DNA of 64,000 nucleotides, taken from contig JANNOQ010000061.1 of the NCBI GenBank assembly GCA_031399085.1, positions 60,049-124,048 on the forward strand, given 5' to 3'. This DNA comes from R-RK-3 sp031399085. GTDB taxonomy: Bacteria > Pseudomonadota > Alphaproteobacteria > Rhizobiales > Rhodomicrobiaceae. Shown here piece after piece: positions 1 to 8,577 of the stretch (position 1 is the stretch's first letter; every line of letters begins with the position of its first letter). A program made the position numbers and the translations under genes. The notes beneath the pieces were generated by a model that was given only the letters and a program-made list of their open reading frames with translations, searched no databases and was not told the origin of the DNA.

Positions 1-835
1 GCACGATGTTCGGCGCGCCCATCAGCACGCGCAAGCCTGAGTCGTGCGAGGCTTTCGCGGCTTCAATGGTAGTCGGAAATTCGGCGATCGCCATGCGGTC
101 GCGCACGGCCTCTTCGACATGCGGCACCGTGGCGTCATCATGGCTTGCGAGCGCCAGGCCGCGCTCATGCGCCAGGGAAACTACCGCCGCGCGGTTGCGG
201 ACGCTGTGATTGCGCTGATCCTCCTCGCGCCGCGCGATGAAGGCTTTCAGCTCCTCGTCGCTCATGCCGTATTTGCCCTGGTAATATTCGATATAGCGAT
301 TGAGGTCGGTAAATTGGCGCTGGCCGGGCGTGTGGTCCATCACCGACAGCAGCCGCAGCCGTTTGTAATCCATCAGCGGCTCAAGCAGCTCGATCATGCC
401 GCTATAGCTGATCTCACAACGCCAATGGAAATAGTGATCGGCCTTCAGCGCGCCAGCCGCCATCTGCTCCTCGACGGCATCGCTCATCTCATTCAGGAGC
501 TGTACGCGGGCGGTGCGGCTGTGCACCTCACCGACACAGAGCGCATTGAAAACGGTCGTGATGCCTGCCGATGCAATCTCGCGGTCATGGCCGAGCACGG
601 CGGCGTCACAGGGCCATAATGTGCCCGGACGCGGGGTTACGTGGCGCTCCAGATTGTCGGTATGCAGCTCGATGAGGCCGGGAATGAGAACGTCGCCCTC
701 GCAGTCGATTGCGGATGGGAGCTGCGAGCGGCCCTCGGAAATGCCGGTGATGTTGTCGCCGCGCGTCGCAACAGTGCCGTGGATCACACCGTCGCTCAGA
801 ACCACGCGGGCATTGGTTAAAATCGTTTCCGTCAT
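1..835 (-). CDS. phnM: Alpha-D-ribose 1-methylphosphonate 5-triphosphate diphosphatase (partial, C-terminus off window)
   Basis: PhnM belongs to the amidohydrolase superfamily. In the carbon-phosphorus lyase pathway it removes pyrophosphate from ribose 1-phosphonate 5-triphosphate. About 278 N-terminal residues are visible and the reading frame runs open through the left window edge. The family hallmark HTDNLERHVTPRPG sits at about residues 58-71, and HxD supplies the first metal ligands. A later ALASHDDATVPHVEEA segment also fits PhnM. The ATG overlaps the stop codon of the upstream exonuclease gene by 4 bp (ATGA), so the two are probably co-translated. Other phn genes would lie to the left, outside the window. 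The family call is firm; the unusual operon partner is discussed in the findings. Confidence 0.93.
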   Translation of the reverse strand, partial: MTETILTNARVVLSDGVIHGTVATRGDNITGISEGRSQLPSAIDCEGDVLIPGLIELHTDNLERHVTPRPGTLWPCDAAVLGHDREIASAGITTVFNALCVGEVHSRTARVQLLNEMSDAVEEQMAAGALKADHYFHWRCEISYSGMIELLEPLMDYKRLRLLSVMDHTPGQRQFTDLNRYIEYYQGKYGMSDEELKAFIARREEDQRNHSVRNRAAVVSLAHERGLALASHDDATVPHVEEAVRDRMAIAEFPTTIEAAKASHDSGLRVLMGAPNIV

Positions 836-1860
836 TCGCCTTCATCTTCCTCATAGCCGAGCAGCGACAATGCCCGCGCCTTCATGCCATGCAACCCGGC
901 GTAATGCACCAGCGCTTCCTCGCGCCCATGCGTCACCCAGATTTCGCTCGCCCCCGTCTCGGCCATCGTCGCGATCAACTCATCCCAATCCGCGTGATCG
1001 GAAATCACCAGCGGCAATTCGACCAGCTTCTGCTTTGCCCGCGCCCTGACCTGCATCCAGCCCGAGGCCGCGCAGGGCACCGGATCGGGCAGGCGCCGCG
1101 ACCAGCGATCCGCGATGGCGCTCGGCGGCGACAGCACGATCTCGCCTTGCAACTCCGCCTTCGCCACGCCCGCGACCGCGCGGATGTCGCCCAGCTCGAC
1201 GCCCAGCTCCTGATACAGCTCCGACAGCCGCATCAGGGCGCCGTGCAGATAAACCGGCCTATCGTAACCCGCCTGGCGCAATTCCGCGATCAGCCGCTGG
1301 CATTTGCCAAGCGCATACACGCCCACGAGATGGCACCGCTCCGGAAAGATAGCGCAGGATTTTAACAGTTTTGCTATCTCGTCGGCGACCGGCGGATGGC
1401 GGAATACGGGGAGGCCGAACGTCGCCTCGGTGATGAAGACGTCGCATTTCACCAGCTCGAACCCGGCGCAGGTCGGATCGGCGCGGCGCTTGTAGTCGCC
1501 CGAAGCGACTGCGCAGGCTCCGCCGTGCTCGATAAGAATTTGCGCGCTGCCGAGGATATGACCGGCTGGGAAAAGCGTGATCCGCGCCTCATGGCAGTCG
1601 ATCACCTCGCCATAGGCGGCGGCTTGGCGGCTGGCGGTGAAGGCCTCGCCGTAACGGACTGCCATGATGCGCAACGTTTCGTCGGTCGCCAAAACGGCGG
1701 CATGACCGGGTCGGGCGTGGTCGGCGTGTCCGTGGGTGATGATGGCGCGGTCCACGGCGCGGGTTGGGTCGATGTAGGCGCGCGCGGGAACGCAGTACAG
1801 GCCCTCGGGGCGGACTTCCAGCCAGGTTTTGGGATGGGTGGATTTGTTCGTGGTGTTCAC
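832..1860 (-). CDS. Ligase-associated DNA exonuclease, metallo-beta-lactamase fold
   Basis: Metallo-beta-lactamase/beta-CASP type nuclease of the family encoded beside ATP-dependent DNA ligases and Lhr-type helicases in many proteobacteria. The motif THGHADHARPGH, near residue 40 of the shorter form, is the HxHxDH zinc site. PAGHILGSAQ and SDHADWDEL near the C-terminus are the other conserved blocks. I chose a GTG at 1860, giving 342 aa, because homologues begin shortly before the PEGLYC segment. An upstream start at 1965 would add 35 residues with no family character, and neither start has a clear ribosome binding site. The product likely degrades DNA ends during repair. The gene is separated from helicase and PdeM by two unrelated genes, and it overlaps phnM downstream. 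Confidence 0.88.
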   Translation of the reverse strand: MNTTNKSTHPKTWLEVRPEGLYCVPARAYIDPTRAVDRAIITHGHADHARPGHAAVLATDETLRIMAVRYGEAFTASRQAAAYGEVIDCHEARITLFPAGHILGSAQILIEHGGACAVASGDYKRRADPTCAGFELVKCDVFITEATFGLPVFRHPPVADEIAKLLKSCAIFPERCHLVGVYALGKCQRLIAELRQAGYDRPVYLHGALMRLSELYQELGVELGDIRAVAGVAKAELQGEIVLSPPSAIADRWSRRLPDPVPCAASGWMQVRARAKQKLVELPLVISDHADWDELIATMAETGASEIWVTHGREEALVHYAGLHGMKARALSLLGYEEDEGE

Positions 1861-2036
1861 GGGGATAAAGTAAGCAGCTTCGGCCCGTTCGCCAACCACT
1901 CTGAGCTGACGGCGGACCGCAGTGGCGTAATGAGTAGGTGCAAAAATGAACCCGCCAGATTGCATCGGCCCAGCGACTCGGCTTCAACTTTCCTAGAGTG
2001 AGTCGCAGTAGCGCGGCGTCTAAAGGGATATGAGAG

Positions 2037-2906
2037 ATGGAGCCGGCCGACGAAAATTTTCAAGCCGCCTTCATGTCGCTATTCGCTGATATTCAAGACG
2101 AGCAGGAATTTCCAAATCAGCGGCCATTATTGGCGCATTACACTTCTGTCGAAACATGCGAACAAATTCTAAAACACAATCAGATTTGGTTTTCTAACCC
2201 ACTGCTCATGAATGACAGGCAGGAGTTGCGCTGGGGCATTCTTGAGGGAACGCGGGGGGCGATAACCAACGAGAGAATTAGAGAGGCCTGCGGAACGCCT
2301 GATCGGGCAAATGAGCTTGAAAACCAAATAGAACGCTATCAGTCCAAATTTGAAGATGAGCACGCGCTGGATACCTATATTTTTTGCCTTTCCCAGCACG
2401 AGCCAAATGATAGCGACGGTCTGTTATCCATGTGGCGCGGATATGGTGCCAGTGGCGGCGGGATCGCCGTTGTGCTCGACACCGCCAAGTTCAACGGTCA
2501 GGAAGGTCAGCGGCTCGTTCTCGCCCGTGTTCATTATGCGTCAGATGATGAACGCCGGAAGTGGTTGGACAGCCTCTATGAGCGGTTTGCCAACATATTA
2601 ATGGACACAGCAGTGCCAACGGATAAGCTTTTCCTAGCGGCTTATTGGCTATTCGAGCGCCTGAAACTGTTCGCACTTTTTTCTAAGCATAAAGGCTTTC
2701 GCGAGGAGCGGGAGTGGCGCGCAGTTTACATGCCATGGTGGGACGATGACGGGCACTTTAAAAAGTATCTCGGCTATACCGTGACGCCTAGCGGCGTGCA
2801 CCCAAAGCTGAAGCTTCCCATCAGCGAAATTCCGCTTATAGATCAAAGCGAATGCGTTCTGGAAAAGATTGTCGCCCGCATAATTTTGGGCCCAACTATT
2901 TCTTAG
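2037..2906 (+). CDS. DUF2971 domain-containing protein
   Basis: A 289-residue cytosolic protein matching DUF2971. The N-terminal block LAHYTSVETCEQILKHNQIW with the following NDRQEL corresponds to the family's HYTS...W.S.P...ND.E signature, and FCLSQHEPNDSDGLLSMWRGY corresponds to the central SFSE..D.LLMW.HY block. No signal peptide or membrane segment is seen. The reading frame is visibly richer in A+T than its neighbours, suggesting horizontal acquisition. It is transcribed away from the exonuclease and sits alone between DNA-repair genes. Function is unknown; DUF2971 proteins occur in accessory islands and some defence-like contexts, but nothing here proves such a role. Confidence 0.8.
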   Translation: MEPADENFQAAFMSLFADIQDEQEFPNQRPLLAHYTSVETCEQILKHNQIWFSNPLLMNDRQELRWGILEGTRGAITNERIREACGTPDRANELENQIERYQSKFEDEHALDTYIFCLSQHEPNDSDGLLSMWRGYGASGGGIAVVLDTAKFNGQEGQRLVLARVHYASDDERRKWLDSLYERFANILMDTAVPTDKLFLAAYWLFERLKLFALFSKHKGFREEREWRAVYMPWWDDDGHFKKYLGYTVTPSGVHPKLKLPISEIPLIDQSECVLEKIVARIILGPTIS

Positions 2907-3075
2907 CCGTTGGCTAAGGCCGGAATTGACCGAATGCTCGACTGCCTTAAAAGACCAGACCTAAAAAAAATGGTGCACGCATCTGGCATCCCGTTTCGAC
3001 GAGCCTAGCCGACGTACAATTGGCTAGGAATCTGCATAACTCTGCCAGGCCGACTAAGCCTCACCAGTGCCATGC

Positions 3076-3777
3076 TCACCGCCCAGCACTCCGCCCATCC
3101 CCATAATTCGGCACAACCCTCACCTGCGTCCCCACTCCGGCCAGCGTCGCCAGATGGGTCACATGCTCGTTCATCATCCGGAAACACCCCGAGGACGAAG
3201 CCCTGCCGATGGATTTCGGCTCATTGGTGCCGTGAATTCGGTAGAGCGTGTTGCCGAGATAGAGCGCCTTTGCGCCGAGCGGATTGTCGATGCCACCGGT
3301 CATATTAATGGGCAGGCCGGGCTGCCGCTCGCGCATTTCCGCCGGCGGGTTCCACTCCGGCCAGGCCGCGATCCGGCTGATCGTTTCCGTGCCGGTCCAT
3401 TCGAAGCCCTCGCGCCCCACGGAGATCGGATATTCGTAGGCCTGATTGCCGGGCAGCACATAATAGAGCCGCCGCCCGCCCGTATCGATAATGATGATGC
3501 CGGGTTTCTCCGCTTTTGCCAGCGGCACGATCGGCGGCGCTTCGGGGACGATATCGGGCCTGGGACCGCCCTGCGCGTATGGGGGGTAGACCACATCATA
3601 GGTCTTGCGCCGCGCTTCACGCTCGCGCCCCAGACGCTGCTGCTCCCGAAGAACGTCGCTGCGAAAGGTGGGCCTGCCATCCAGCCAACCATCTTGCGCC
3701 ATGGCCTGGGGAGACGCCGCGATCATCAAGACGCCCCATAGCCCTACGCGGACGAATGCAAGTTCTCGGATATTCAA
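3076..3777 (-). CDS. L,D-transpeptidase, YkuD/ErfK family, secreted
   Basis: A 233-residue periplasmic enzyme that forms or remodels 3-3 peptidoglycan cross-links or anchors proteins to the wall. A signal peptide covers about residues 1-27, ending in QAMAQD. The catalytic signature HGTNEPKSIGRASSSGCFRM, near residues 182-201, carries the conserved His, Ser-x-Gly-Cys and Arg, with Cys as the nucleophile. The length and the KPGIIIIDTGGRRLYYVLP strand are typical of the proline-rich alphaproteobacterial L,D-transpeptidases. It lies alone on the minus strand between the DUF2971 gene and the divergent helicase gene. Confidence 0.94.
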   Translation of the reverse strand: MNIRELAFVRVGLWGVLMIAASPQAMAQDGWLDGRPTFRSDVLREQQRLGREREARRKTYDVVYPPYAQGGPRPDIVPEAPPIVPLAKAEKPGIIIIDTGGRRLYYVLPGNQAYEYPISVGREGFEWTGTETISRIAAWPEWNPPAEMRERQPGLPINMTGGIDNPLGAKALYLGNTLYRIHGTNEPKSIGRASSSGCFRMMNEHVTHLATLAGVGTQVRVVPNYGDGRSAGR

Positions 3778-4075
3778 TTGAACACGCCCCTCATCAACTT
3801 ACTTCTACAATAGCGCCAATTCACGTTCTGGTCCTAACGGCAACCATCGGAACGCGGGAATCATACGGGTAACGTATGAACCGTCGATGAGATTGCGATG
3901 AGCAAAATCTCGTGTTCTGCCTCGCGCCGCTCGCATTATGGGATCATTTGCCGCAATGCCTCCGGGAGCGGGCAAGTCCGTCGGTGCTGGATGGCACTTC
4001 CGAAGCAGGAGCTTTATATAGGTCGTCAAGGATCAGGGCGGCGACGTTTTCGCGCGGAGCAGCAGAACAGTTTTC
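3778..4075. other. Divergent intergenic region, L,D-transpeptidase / helicase
   Basis: About 300 bases between divergently transcribed genes that must hold both promoters. I see no convincing conserved ORF, tRNA or terminator. Short open frames here lack homologue-like features. Confidence 0.5.
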
Positions 4076-6550
4076 ATGGACAGACTGCTAACACGGCCGA
4101 GCGCCAAAGCCGCCGTCCCCGACTATGTCGAGGCGTGGTTCGCGGGCAATGGCTGGGAGCTGCGCCCCTACCAGCGGCAGATGATCGACGCGTTCGCCCG
4201 CCGCCAATCCACGCTGCTGGTCGCGCCGACGGGCGGCGGCAAGACGCTGTCGGGCTTCCTGCCCTCGCTGATCGACATTCATGAGACCCGGCCGGCCGGC
4301 CTGCACACGCTCTACATCTCGCCGCTAAAGGCGCTCGCCAATGACATCGAGCGCAATCTCACCCGGCCAATCGCGGAGATGGGGATCGACGTCAAGGTCG
4401 AAAGCCGTACCGGCGACACGCCGCCATCGAAGCGCAAGCGCCAGCGCGAGCGGCCCCCGCATATTCTGCTGACGACGCCGGAATCGATCATGCTGATGCT
4501 GTCCTTCCCCGATGCGCGCAAGCTGTTCGGCAATCTGCGCTCGGTGATCGTCGACGAGGTGCACAGCTTTGCCCCCACCAAGCGCGGCGATTTTACCGCG
4601 CTGGCGCTCGCCCGGCTCGCCGAATTCGCGCCGGGCCATATCCGCTTCGGACTTTCAGCGACCGCGGCGCGGCCTGAAAAACTCGCGGAATGGTTGTCCT
4701 CCGGCAGTCGCCCGGCGACGGTTCTCAAAGCCGGGCTGACCGTAAAGCCGAATGTCCGCATCATGCGGGTGAAGAACCGGATGCCGTATGGCGGCTTCAT
4801 GTCGCAATATGCCGTGCCGGACATCTATGAGGCGATCAAAGCCCGGCAAAGCTGCATCGTCTTCGTCAATACGCGCGCCCAGGCCGAAATGCTGATGCAG
4901 ATGCTGTGGGAAGTGAACGAGGATTCGCTGCCTATCACCGTCTATCATGGCAGCCTCGATCGCGAACAGCGCCGCCGGACCGAAGCGATGATGGCGGCGG
5001 GCAAGCTTCGCGCCGTGGTGGCGACGGCGGCGCTGGAGTTGGGCATCGACTGGGGCGATGTCGATCTCGTCATTCAGGTCGGCGCGCCCAAGGGCGTCAG
5101 CCGCCTGTTACAGCGGATCGGGCGGTCGAACCACCGGATGGACGTGCCGAGCGAGGCGCTGCTCGTCCCCTCCAATCGCTTCGAAAGCCTTGAATGCCAC
5201 GCCGCGCTTGCCGCCATCGCCAAGGGGGCGCTCGATGGTGACGAGCCGATCGAGGGTTCGCAGGACGTTATCATTCAATTTATTGTCAATTGCGCCTGTG
5301 GCGAAACCGTCCACCCGGATGAGATTTACGCCGAGGTGAAGGGCGCGCTGCCCTATCGAAACCTGCCGCGTGACCAGTTTGACCGGCTGTTCCGCTTTGC
5401 CGCGGATGGCGGCAACGTGCTGTCCAATTATGAGCGCTATCTGCGGCTGAGGCGCGACGCCGACGGACGCTATGCCGTCGCCTCGAACGCCGTGCGCCGG
5501 CGTCACCGCATGAATATCGGCGTGATCGTCGAGGCGGCGCGGCTGAAGGTGATGCGGCTGAACAAAACCGGTAAGACCGGCCGCATCCTCGGCGAGGTGG
5601 AGGACTCTTTCGCGCAAGGGCTAACCGCCGGTGACACCTTTATCTTCGCCGGCGAATTGCTTGCCTTCGTGCGCATCCGCGACCTGACCATCGAAGCGCG
5701 GCCCGCAACCGGCGGCCAGCCGAAGATCCCAGCCTATGCGGGCGGGCAGATGCCGCTCTCCACCTTCCTCGCCGACGGCGTACGCCATGTGCTCAGCACG
5801 CCTTCGACCTGGCGGCGGCTCCCGGCGGAGACCCGCGAATGGTTGCGGCTTCAGCAAGCGTTTTCGGTCATCCCGCCCGAGGATACGCTGATGATCGAGC
5901 ATTTCCCCCGCCGCAGGCTGCGCTACACGGTTTTCTATACGTTCGAGGGCCGCCGCGCGAACCAGACGCTCGGTTTGCTCGTTACGCGCCGGATGGAGCG
6001 GCGGCGGCTTAAACCGGTCAGCTTCACGGTGACGGATTACGGCCTTGCAATCGCAAGCCTTGAGGAGGTTGGAGAAGACGCGGCCAAGGCGCTGCTTTCG
6101 CCAGACATTCTGGGCGATGATCTGGAAGAATGGATCATGGAGTCGGCCATGCTGCGGCGATCCTTTCGCCATGTCGCGACGGTCGCGGGGATTGCCGAGC
6201 AGCAACATGTAGGCGCGCGCGCGACCATGAGGCAGCTTACCGTGAACACGAATTTGATCTATGACGTGCTCCGGCGGCATGAACCGGACCATGTGCTGCT
6301 CACGGTGGCGCGGCGTGACGCCGAACGCGAGCTTCTCGACTTGAAGCGGCTTTCGGATATGCTGCAACGCTTTGCAAGCCGGCTGCTCTACTTTGCGCTC
6401 GACCGGGCTTCGCCGCTTTCGGTTCCGGTGCTAACCGAAGTGCGTACAGAGCAAGTGAATGGCGCCGGGGTCGAGGCGCTCTTGTCGCAGGCAAGCATGG
6501 CGCTTGAAGCGGAACAGATGATCGAGGATGTCCGTGCTGCCCTCGCCTAA
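4076..6550 (+). CDS. Ligase-associated DEXH-box DNA helicase (Lhr family)
   Basis: An 824-residue superfamily 2 ATPase of the Lhr type that accompanies ATP-dependent DNA ligase clusters. Walker A APTGGGKT is near residues 44-51. The DEVH box in VIVDEVHSF is near residue 159. The SAT motif is in FGLSATAARPEKL, and motif VI is LLQRIGRSNHR near residue 346. The long C-terminal part after about residue 450 matches the Lhr winged-helix/beta-barrel region. The length is typical of this subfamily. The gene overlaps the start of pdeM by 23 bp, so the two are translationally coupled. Role: 3'-5' unwinding in a DNA damage response. The usual ligase gene is not adjacent. Confidence 0.93.
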   Translation: MDRLLTRPSAKAAVPDYVEAWFAGNGWELRPYQRQMIDAFARRQSTLLVAPTGGGKTLSGFLPSLIDIHETRPAGLHTLYISPLKALANDIERNLTRPIAEMGIDVKVESRTGDTPPSKRKRQRERPPHILLTTPESIMLMLSFPDARKLFGNLRSVIVDEVHSFAPTKRGDFTALALARLAEFAPGHIRFGLSATAARPEKLAEWLSSGSRPATVLKAGLTVKPNVRIMRVKNRMPYGGFMSQYAVPDIYEAIKARQSCIVFVNTRAQAEMLMQMLWEVNEDSLPITVYHGSLDREQRRRTEAMMAAGKLRAVVATAALELGIDWGDVDLVIQVGAPKGVSRLLQRIGRSNHRMDVPSEALLVPSNRFESLECHAALAAIAKGALDGDEPIEGSQDVIIQFIVNCACGETVHPDEIYAEVKGALPYRNLPRDQFDRLFRFAADGGNVLSNYERYLRLRRDADGRYAVASNAVRRRHRMNIGVIVEAARLKVMRLNKTGKTGRILGEVEDSFAQGLTAGDTFIFAGELLAFVRIRDLTIEARPATGGQPKIPAYAGGQMPLSTFLADGVRHVLSTPSTWRRLPAETREWLRLQQAFSVIPPEDTLMIEHFPRRRLRYTVFYTFEGRRANQTLGLLVTRRMERRRLKPVSFTVTDYGLAIASLEEVGEDAAKALLSPDILGDDLEEWIMESAMLRRSFRHVATVAGIAEQQHVGARATMRQLTVNTNLIYDVLRRHEPDHVLLTVARRDAERELLDLKRLSDMLQRFASRLLYFALDRASPLSVPVLTEVRTEQVNGAGVEALLSQASMALEAEQMIEDVRAALA

Positions 6551-7232
6551 GCTCTCGCCTTGTCAGACGCAGATCGAGACCGTCTTCGCAGGCCAGTTGG
6601 CCGTGCTCGATGCCTGCGGCTCGCTGTTCCTCGTCGAGCACGAGCTGCTGGTCGTTTCGGATTTGCACCTTGAAAAAGGGTCGTTCTTTGCGGCGCGGGG
6701 CAATCCAATCCCTTGCTACGACACGCGCGACACGCTGATCCGGCTGGCGGAAGCGCTGGAATGCTATCGCCCGCGCGCCGTCGCTTGCCTCGGCGACAGC
6801 TTTCACGACGTCCGCGCCGGAGAGCGCATCAATCCGCAAGACTCGGCCTTTGTGCAGGGCTTAGTGGCATCGGTCGATGACTGGATATGGGTGAGGGGCA
6901 ATCACGACCCGGACATCGCCACGCGTTTTCGTGGCAGGGTGGCGGATCGCCTTCGCGCCGGTCCGCTCACCCTTTGCCATCGCCCCGAAGACGCCGCGCC
7001 GCCGGTGATTGCCGGGCATTACCACCCCAAGCATCATGTGCGTCTTGCCGGCCGGCACATCACCGCGCGATGTTTCGTGCTGGGGGTGGACCGGTTACTC
7101 CTGCCTGCATTTGGAGCTTATGCTGGCGGCCTCAGCACATCGAGCGAAGCAATAGGTGCTCTATTTGCCGAGGGATATCGTCAGCACGTCTTGATCTATG
7201 GAAATAAACTATGGGCGTTGGCGCCTAGCTAG
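6528..7232 (+). CDS. pdeM: Ligase-associated DNA damage response endonuclease PdeM (metallophosphoesterase)
   Basis: A 234-residue calcineurin-like phosphoesterase. The metal-binding blocks are in order: DLHLEKGSFFAARG (D-x-H), CLGDSFHD (GDxxHD), VRGNHDPD (GNHD) and GHYHPKHHV (GHxH). This set and the position immediately behind the Lhr-type helicase match the ligase-associated PdeM family. Its ATG lies inside the helicase gene (23 bp overlap), which supports co-expression. Expected activity: Mn-dependent DNA endonuclease or phosphodiesterase acting with helicase and exonuclease. No following operon member is seen; an AT-rich regulatory stretch follows. Confidence 0.92.
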   Translation: MSVLPSPKLSPCQTQIETVFAGQLAVLDACGSLFLVEHELLVVSDLHLEKGSFFAARGNPIPCYDTRDTLIRLAEALECYRPRAVACLGDSFHDVRAGERINPQDSAFVQGLVASVDDWIWVRGNHDPDIATRFRGRVADRLRAGPLTLCHRPEDAAPPVIAGHYHPKHHVRLAGRHITARCFVLGVDRLLLPAFGAYAGGLSTSSEAIGALFAEGYRQHVLIYGNKLWALAPS

Positions 7233-7261
7233 CCAATATTGTTTAATACTTGTTGAAGCCG

Positions 7262-7298
7262 TTAGAACCGTTCTAAATTTTGCTTAGAACAATTCTAA
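7262..7298 (+). promoter_or_regulatory. Two tandem Irr-type iron control elements (ICE)
   Basis: Two inverted repeats lie close together: TTAGAACCGTTCTAA at 7262-7276, with perfect 7-bp arms, and TTAGAACAATTCTAA at 7284-7298, with perfect 6-bp arms. Their centres are 22 bp apart, about two helical turns. The pattern matches the TTTAGAA...TTCTAAA element recognised by Irr in Rhizobiales. They lie about 170-200 bp upstream of an iron-binding protein gene. A TTGACA-like hexamer at 7356-7361 lies further downstream, which would fit upstream activation by Irr; that promoter assignment is weak. Confidence 0.75.
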
Positions 7299-7466
7299 AC
7301 CAAGTTTTTATTTCAATTATTCTGTCGCAAGGCATTCCGAAAATGCCGATAATTGTTGACAGACACACTCGGGATTAGCTTCTGTAGAACCGGCTGAGAT
7401 CGCTTCGGCCCAAATCGTTGAGCCCACCCGGCACTCGGGTGGCTATCCTAAGTGGTGGAGGAAACT

Positions 7467-8507
7467 ATGAAATTCAGCAGATCGCGCTGCCTTAGCAGTG
7501 CATTGATTCTTGCAGCTTTGTCCGGCCCGGCGCTGTCGCAAACGAAGCAAGTCAACGTCTACTCCCTGCGCCAAACCTACCTTATCCAACCGCTGCTTGA
7601 CGGTTTCACGCAGAAGACCGGCATCCAGACCAAGGTCATCTTCGCCGATAAAGGCTTGATCGAGCGCATCGCCGCCGAGGGCGTAAGCAGCCCCGCTGAC
7701 GTGTTGTTGACCGCCGATATCGGTTTTCTGACGAGCGCCGTGCAGCAAGGCGTTACACAGCCGATAAAATCCAACGTGGTCGAAGCCAATATTCCTGCAA
7801 TCTACCGCGACCCTGATGGCCAATGGGTGGGGCTGACCGCGCGCGCCCGCATCGTCTACGCCTCCAAGGATCGCGTCGCGCAGGACACGATCACCTATGA
7901 AGAACTGGCCGATCCGAAATGGAAGGGCAAGATCTGCGTCCGCTCCGGCCAGCACGCTTACAATCTGGCGCTGCTCGCCTCGATGATTGCGCATAAGGGC
8001 GAGGCCGAGGCCAAGACATGGCTTCAGGGGGTGAAGGCAAATCTTGCCGCCAAGCCCGCCGGCGGCGACCGCGAACAGGCCAAGGCCATATTTTCGGGGC
8101 AGTGCGATCTGGCGCTGGGCAACACCTATTACATGGCGCTGATGGCCACCAACGATAAGCAGCCCGAGCAGAAGGAATGGGCAAAGGCCGTGAAGGTGCT
8201 GTTCCCCAACGCCGCGACCAAGGGAACCCATGTCAATGTTTCGGGGGTCGTGCTGGCGAAGAACGCGCCGAATAAGGACAATGCGGTCCAGCTGATCGAA
8301 TATCTGACCTCGGACGAGGCGCAGAAGATTTACGCGGATCTGAACGATGAGTATCCGCTCAAGAAAGGCGTCGCGCTGTCGGCTGTGGTGAAATCCTGGG
8401 GCGAACTGCAGGCCGACGATCTGCCGCTCTCCGAGATCGGCAAGCACCGCAAGCGGGCCTCTGAATTAGTCGACGAGGTCGGTTTTGATCAAGGCCCCAG
8501 CTCGTAA
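7467..8507 (+). CDS. Periplasmic Fe(3+)-binding protein of an ABC iron transporter (FbpA/FutA-like)
   Basis: A 346-residue extracellular solute-binding protein. The start at 7467 follows a good ribosome binding site (GTGGAGGAAACT) and gives a signal peptide ending near LSGPALSQ. The mature N-terminus, VNVYSLRQTYLIQPLLDGF, is the FbpA/FutA iron-binding opening. The Tyr pair in LGNTYYMALM corresponds to the conserved iron-ligand tyrosines. Two Irr-type boxes upstream point to iron-responsive control. No permease or ATPase gene follows, which is unusual because fbpA normally heads an fbpABC operon; the partner genes may be elsewhere. A small Cys-containing unknown protein is encoded next. Confidence 0.92.
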   Translation: MKFSRSRCLSSALILAALSGPALSQTKQVNVYSLRQTYLIQPLLDGFTQKTGIQTKVIFADKGLIERIAAEGVSSPADVLLTADIGFLTSAVQQGVTQPIKSNVVEANIPAIYRDPDGQWVGLTARARIVYASKDRVAQDTITYEELADPKWKGKICVRSGQHAYNLALLASMIAHKGEAEAKTWLQGVKANLAAKPAGGDREQAKAIFSGQCDLALGNTYYMALMATNDKQPEQKEWAKAVKVLFPNAATKGTHVNVSGVVLAKNAPNKDNAVQLIEYLTSDEAQKIYADLNDEYPLKKGVALSAVVKSWGELQADDLPLSEIGKHRKRASELVDEVGFDQGPSS

Positions 8508-8577
8508 GACTATGCCGGTGGAAGCCGCAGGTGGGCGAATCGCCCGGCCCCGGCTCGTTTGGGGAATGGAGTGAGTC

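Noticed and set aside
7262..7298. Fur or RirA boxes instead of Irr boxes
   Set aside because: The arms TTAGAA/TTCTAA with a 3-nt spacer match the Irr element, not the 19-bp Fur box or the TGA-rich RirA motif.
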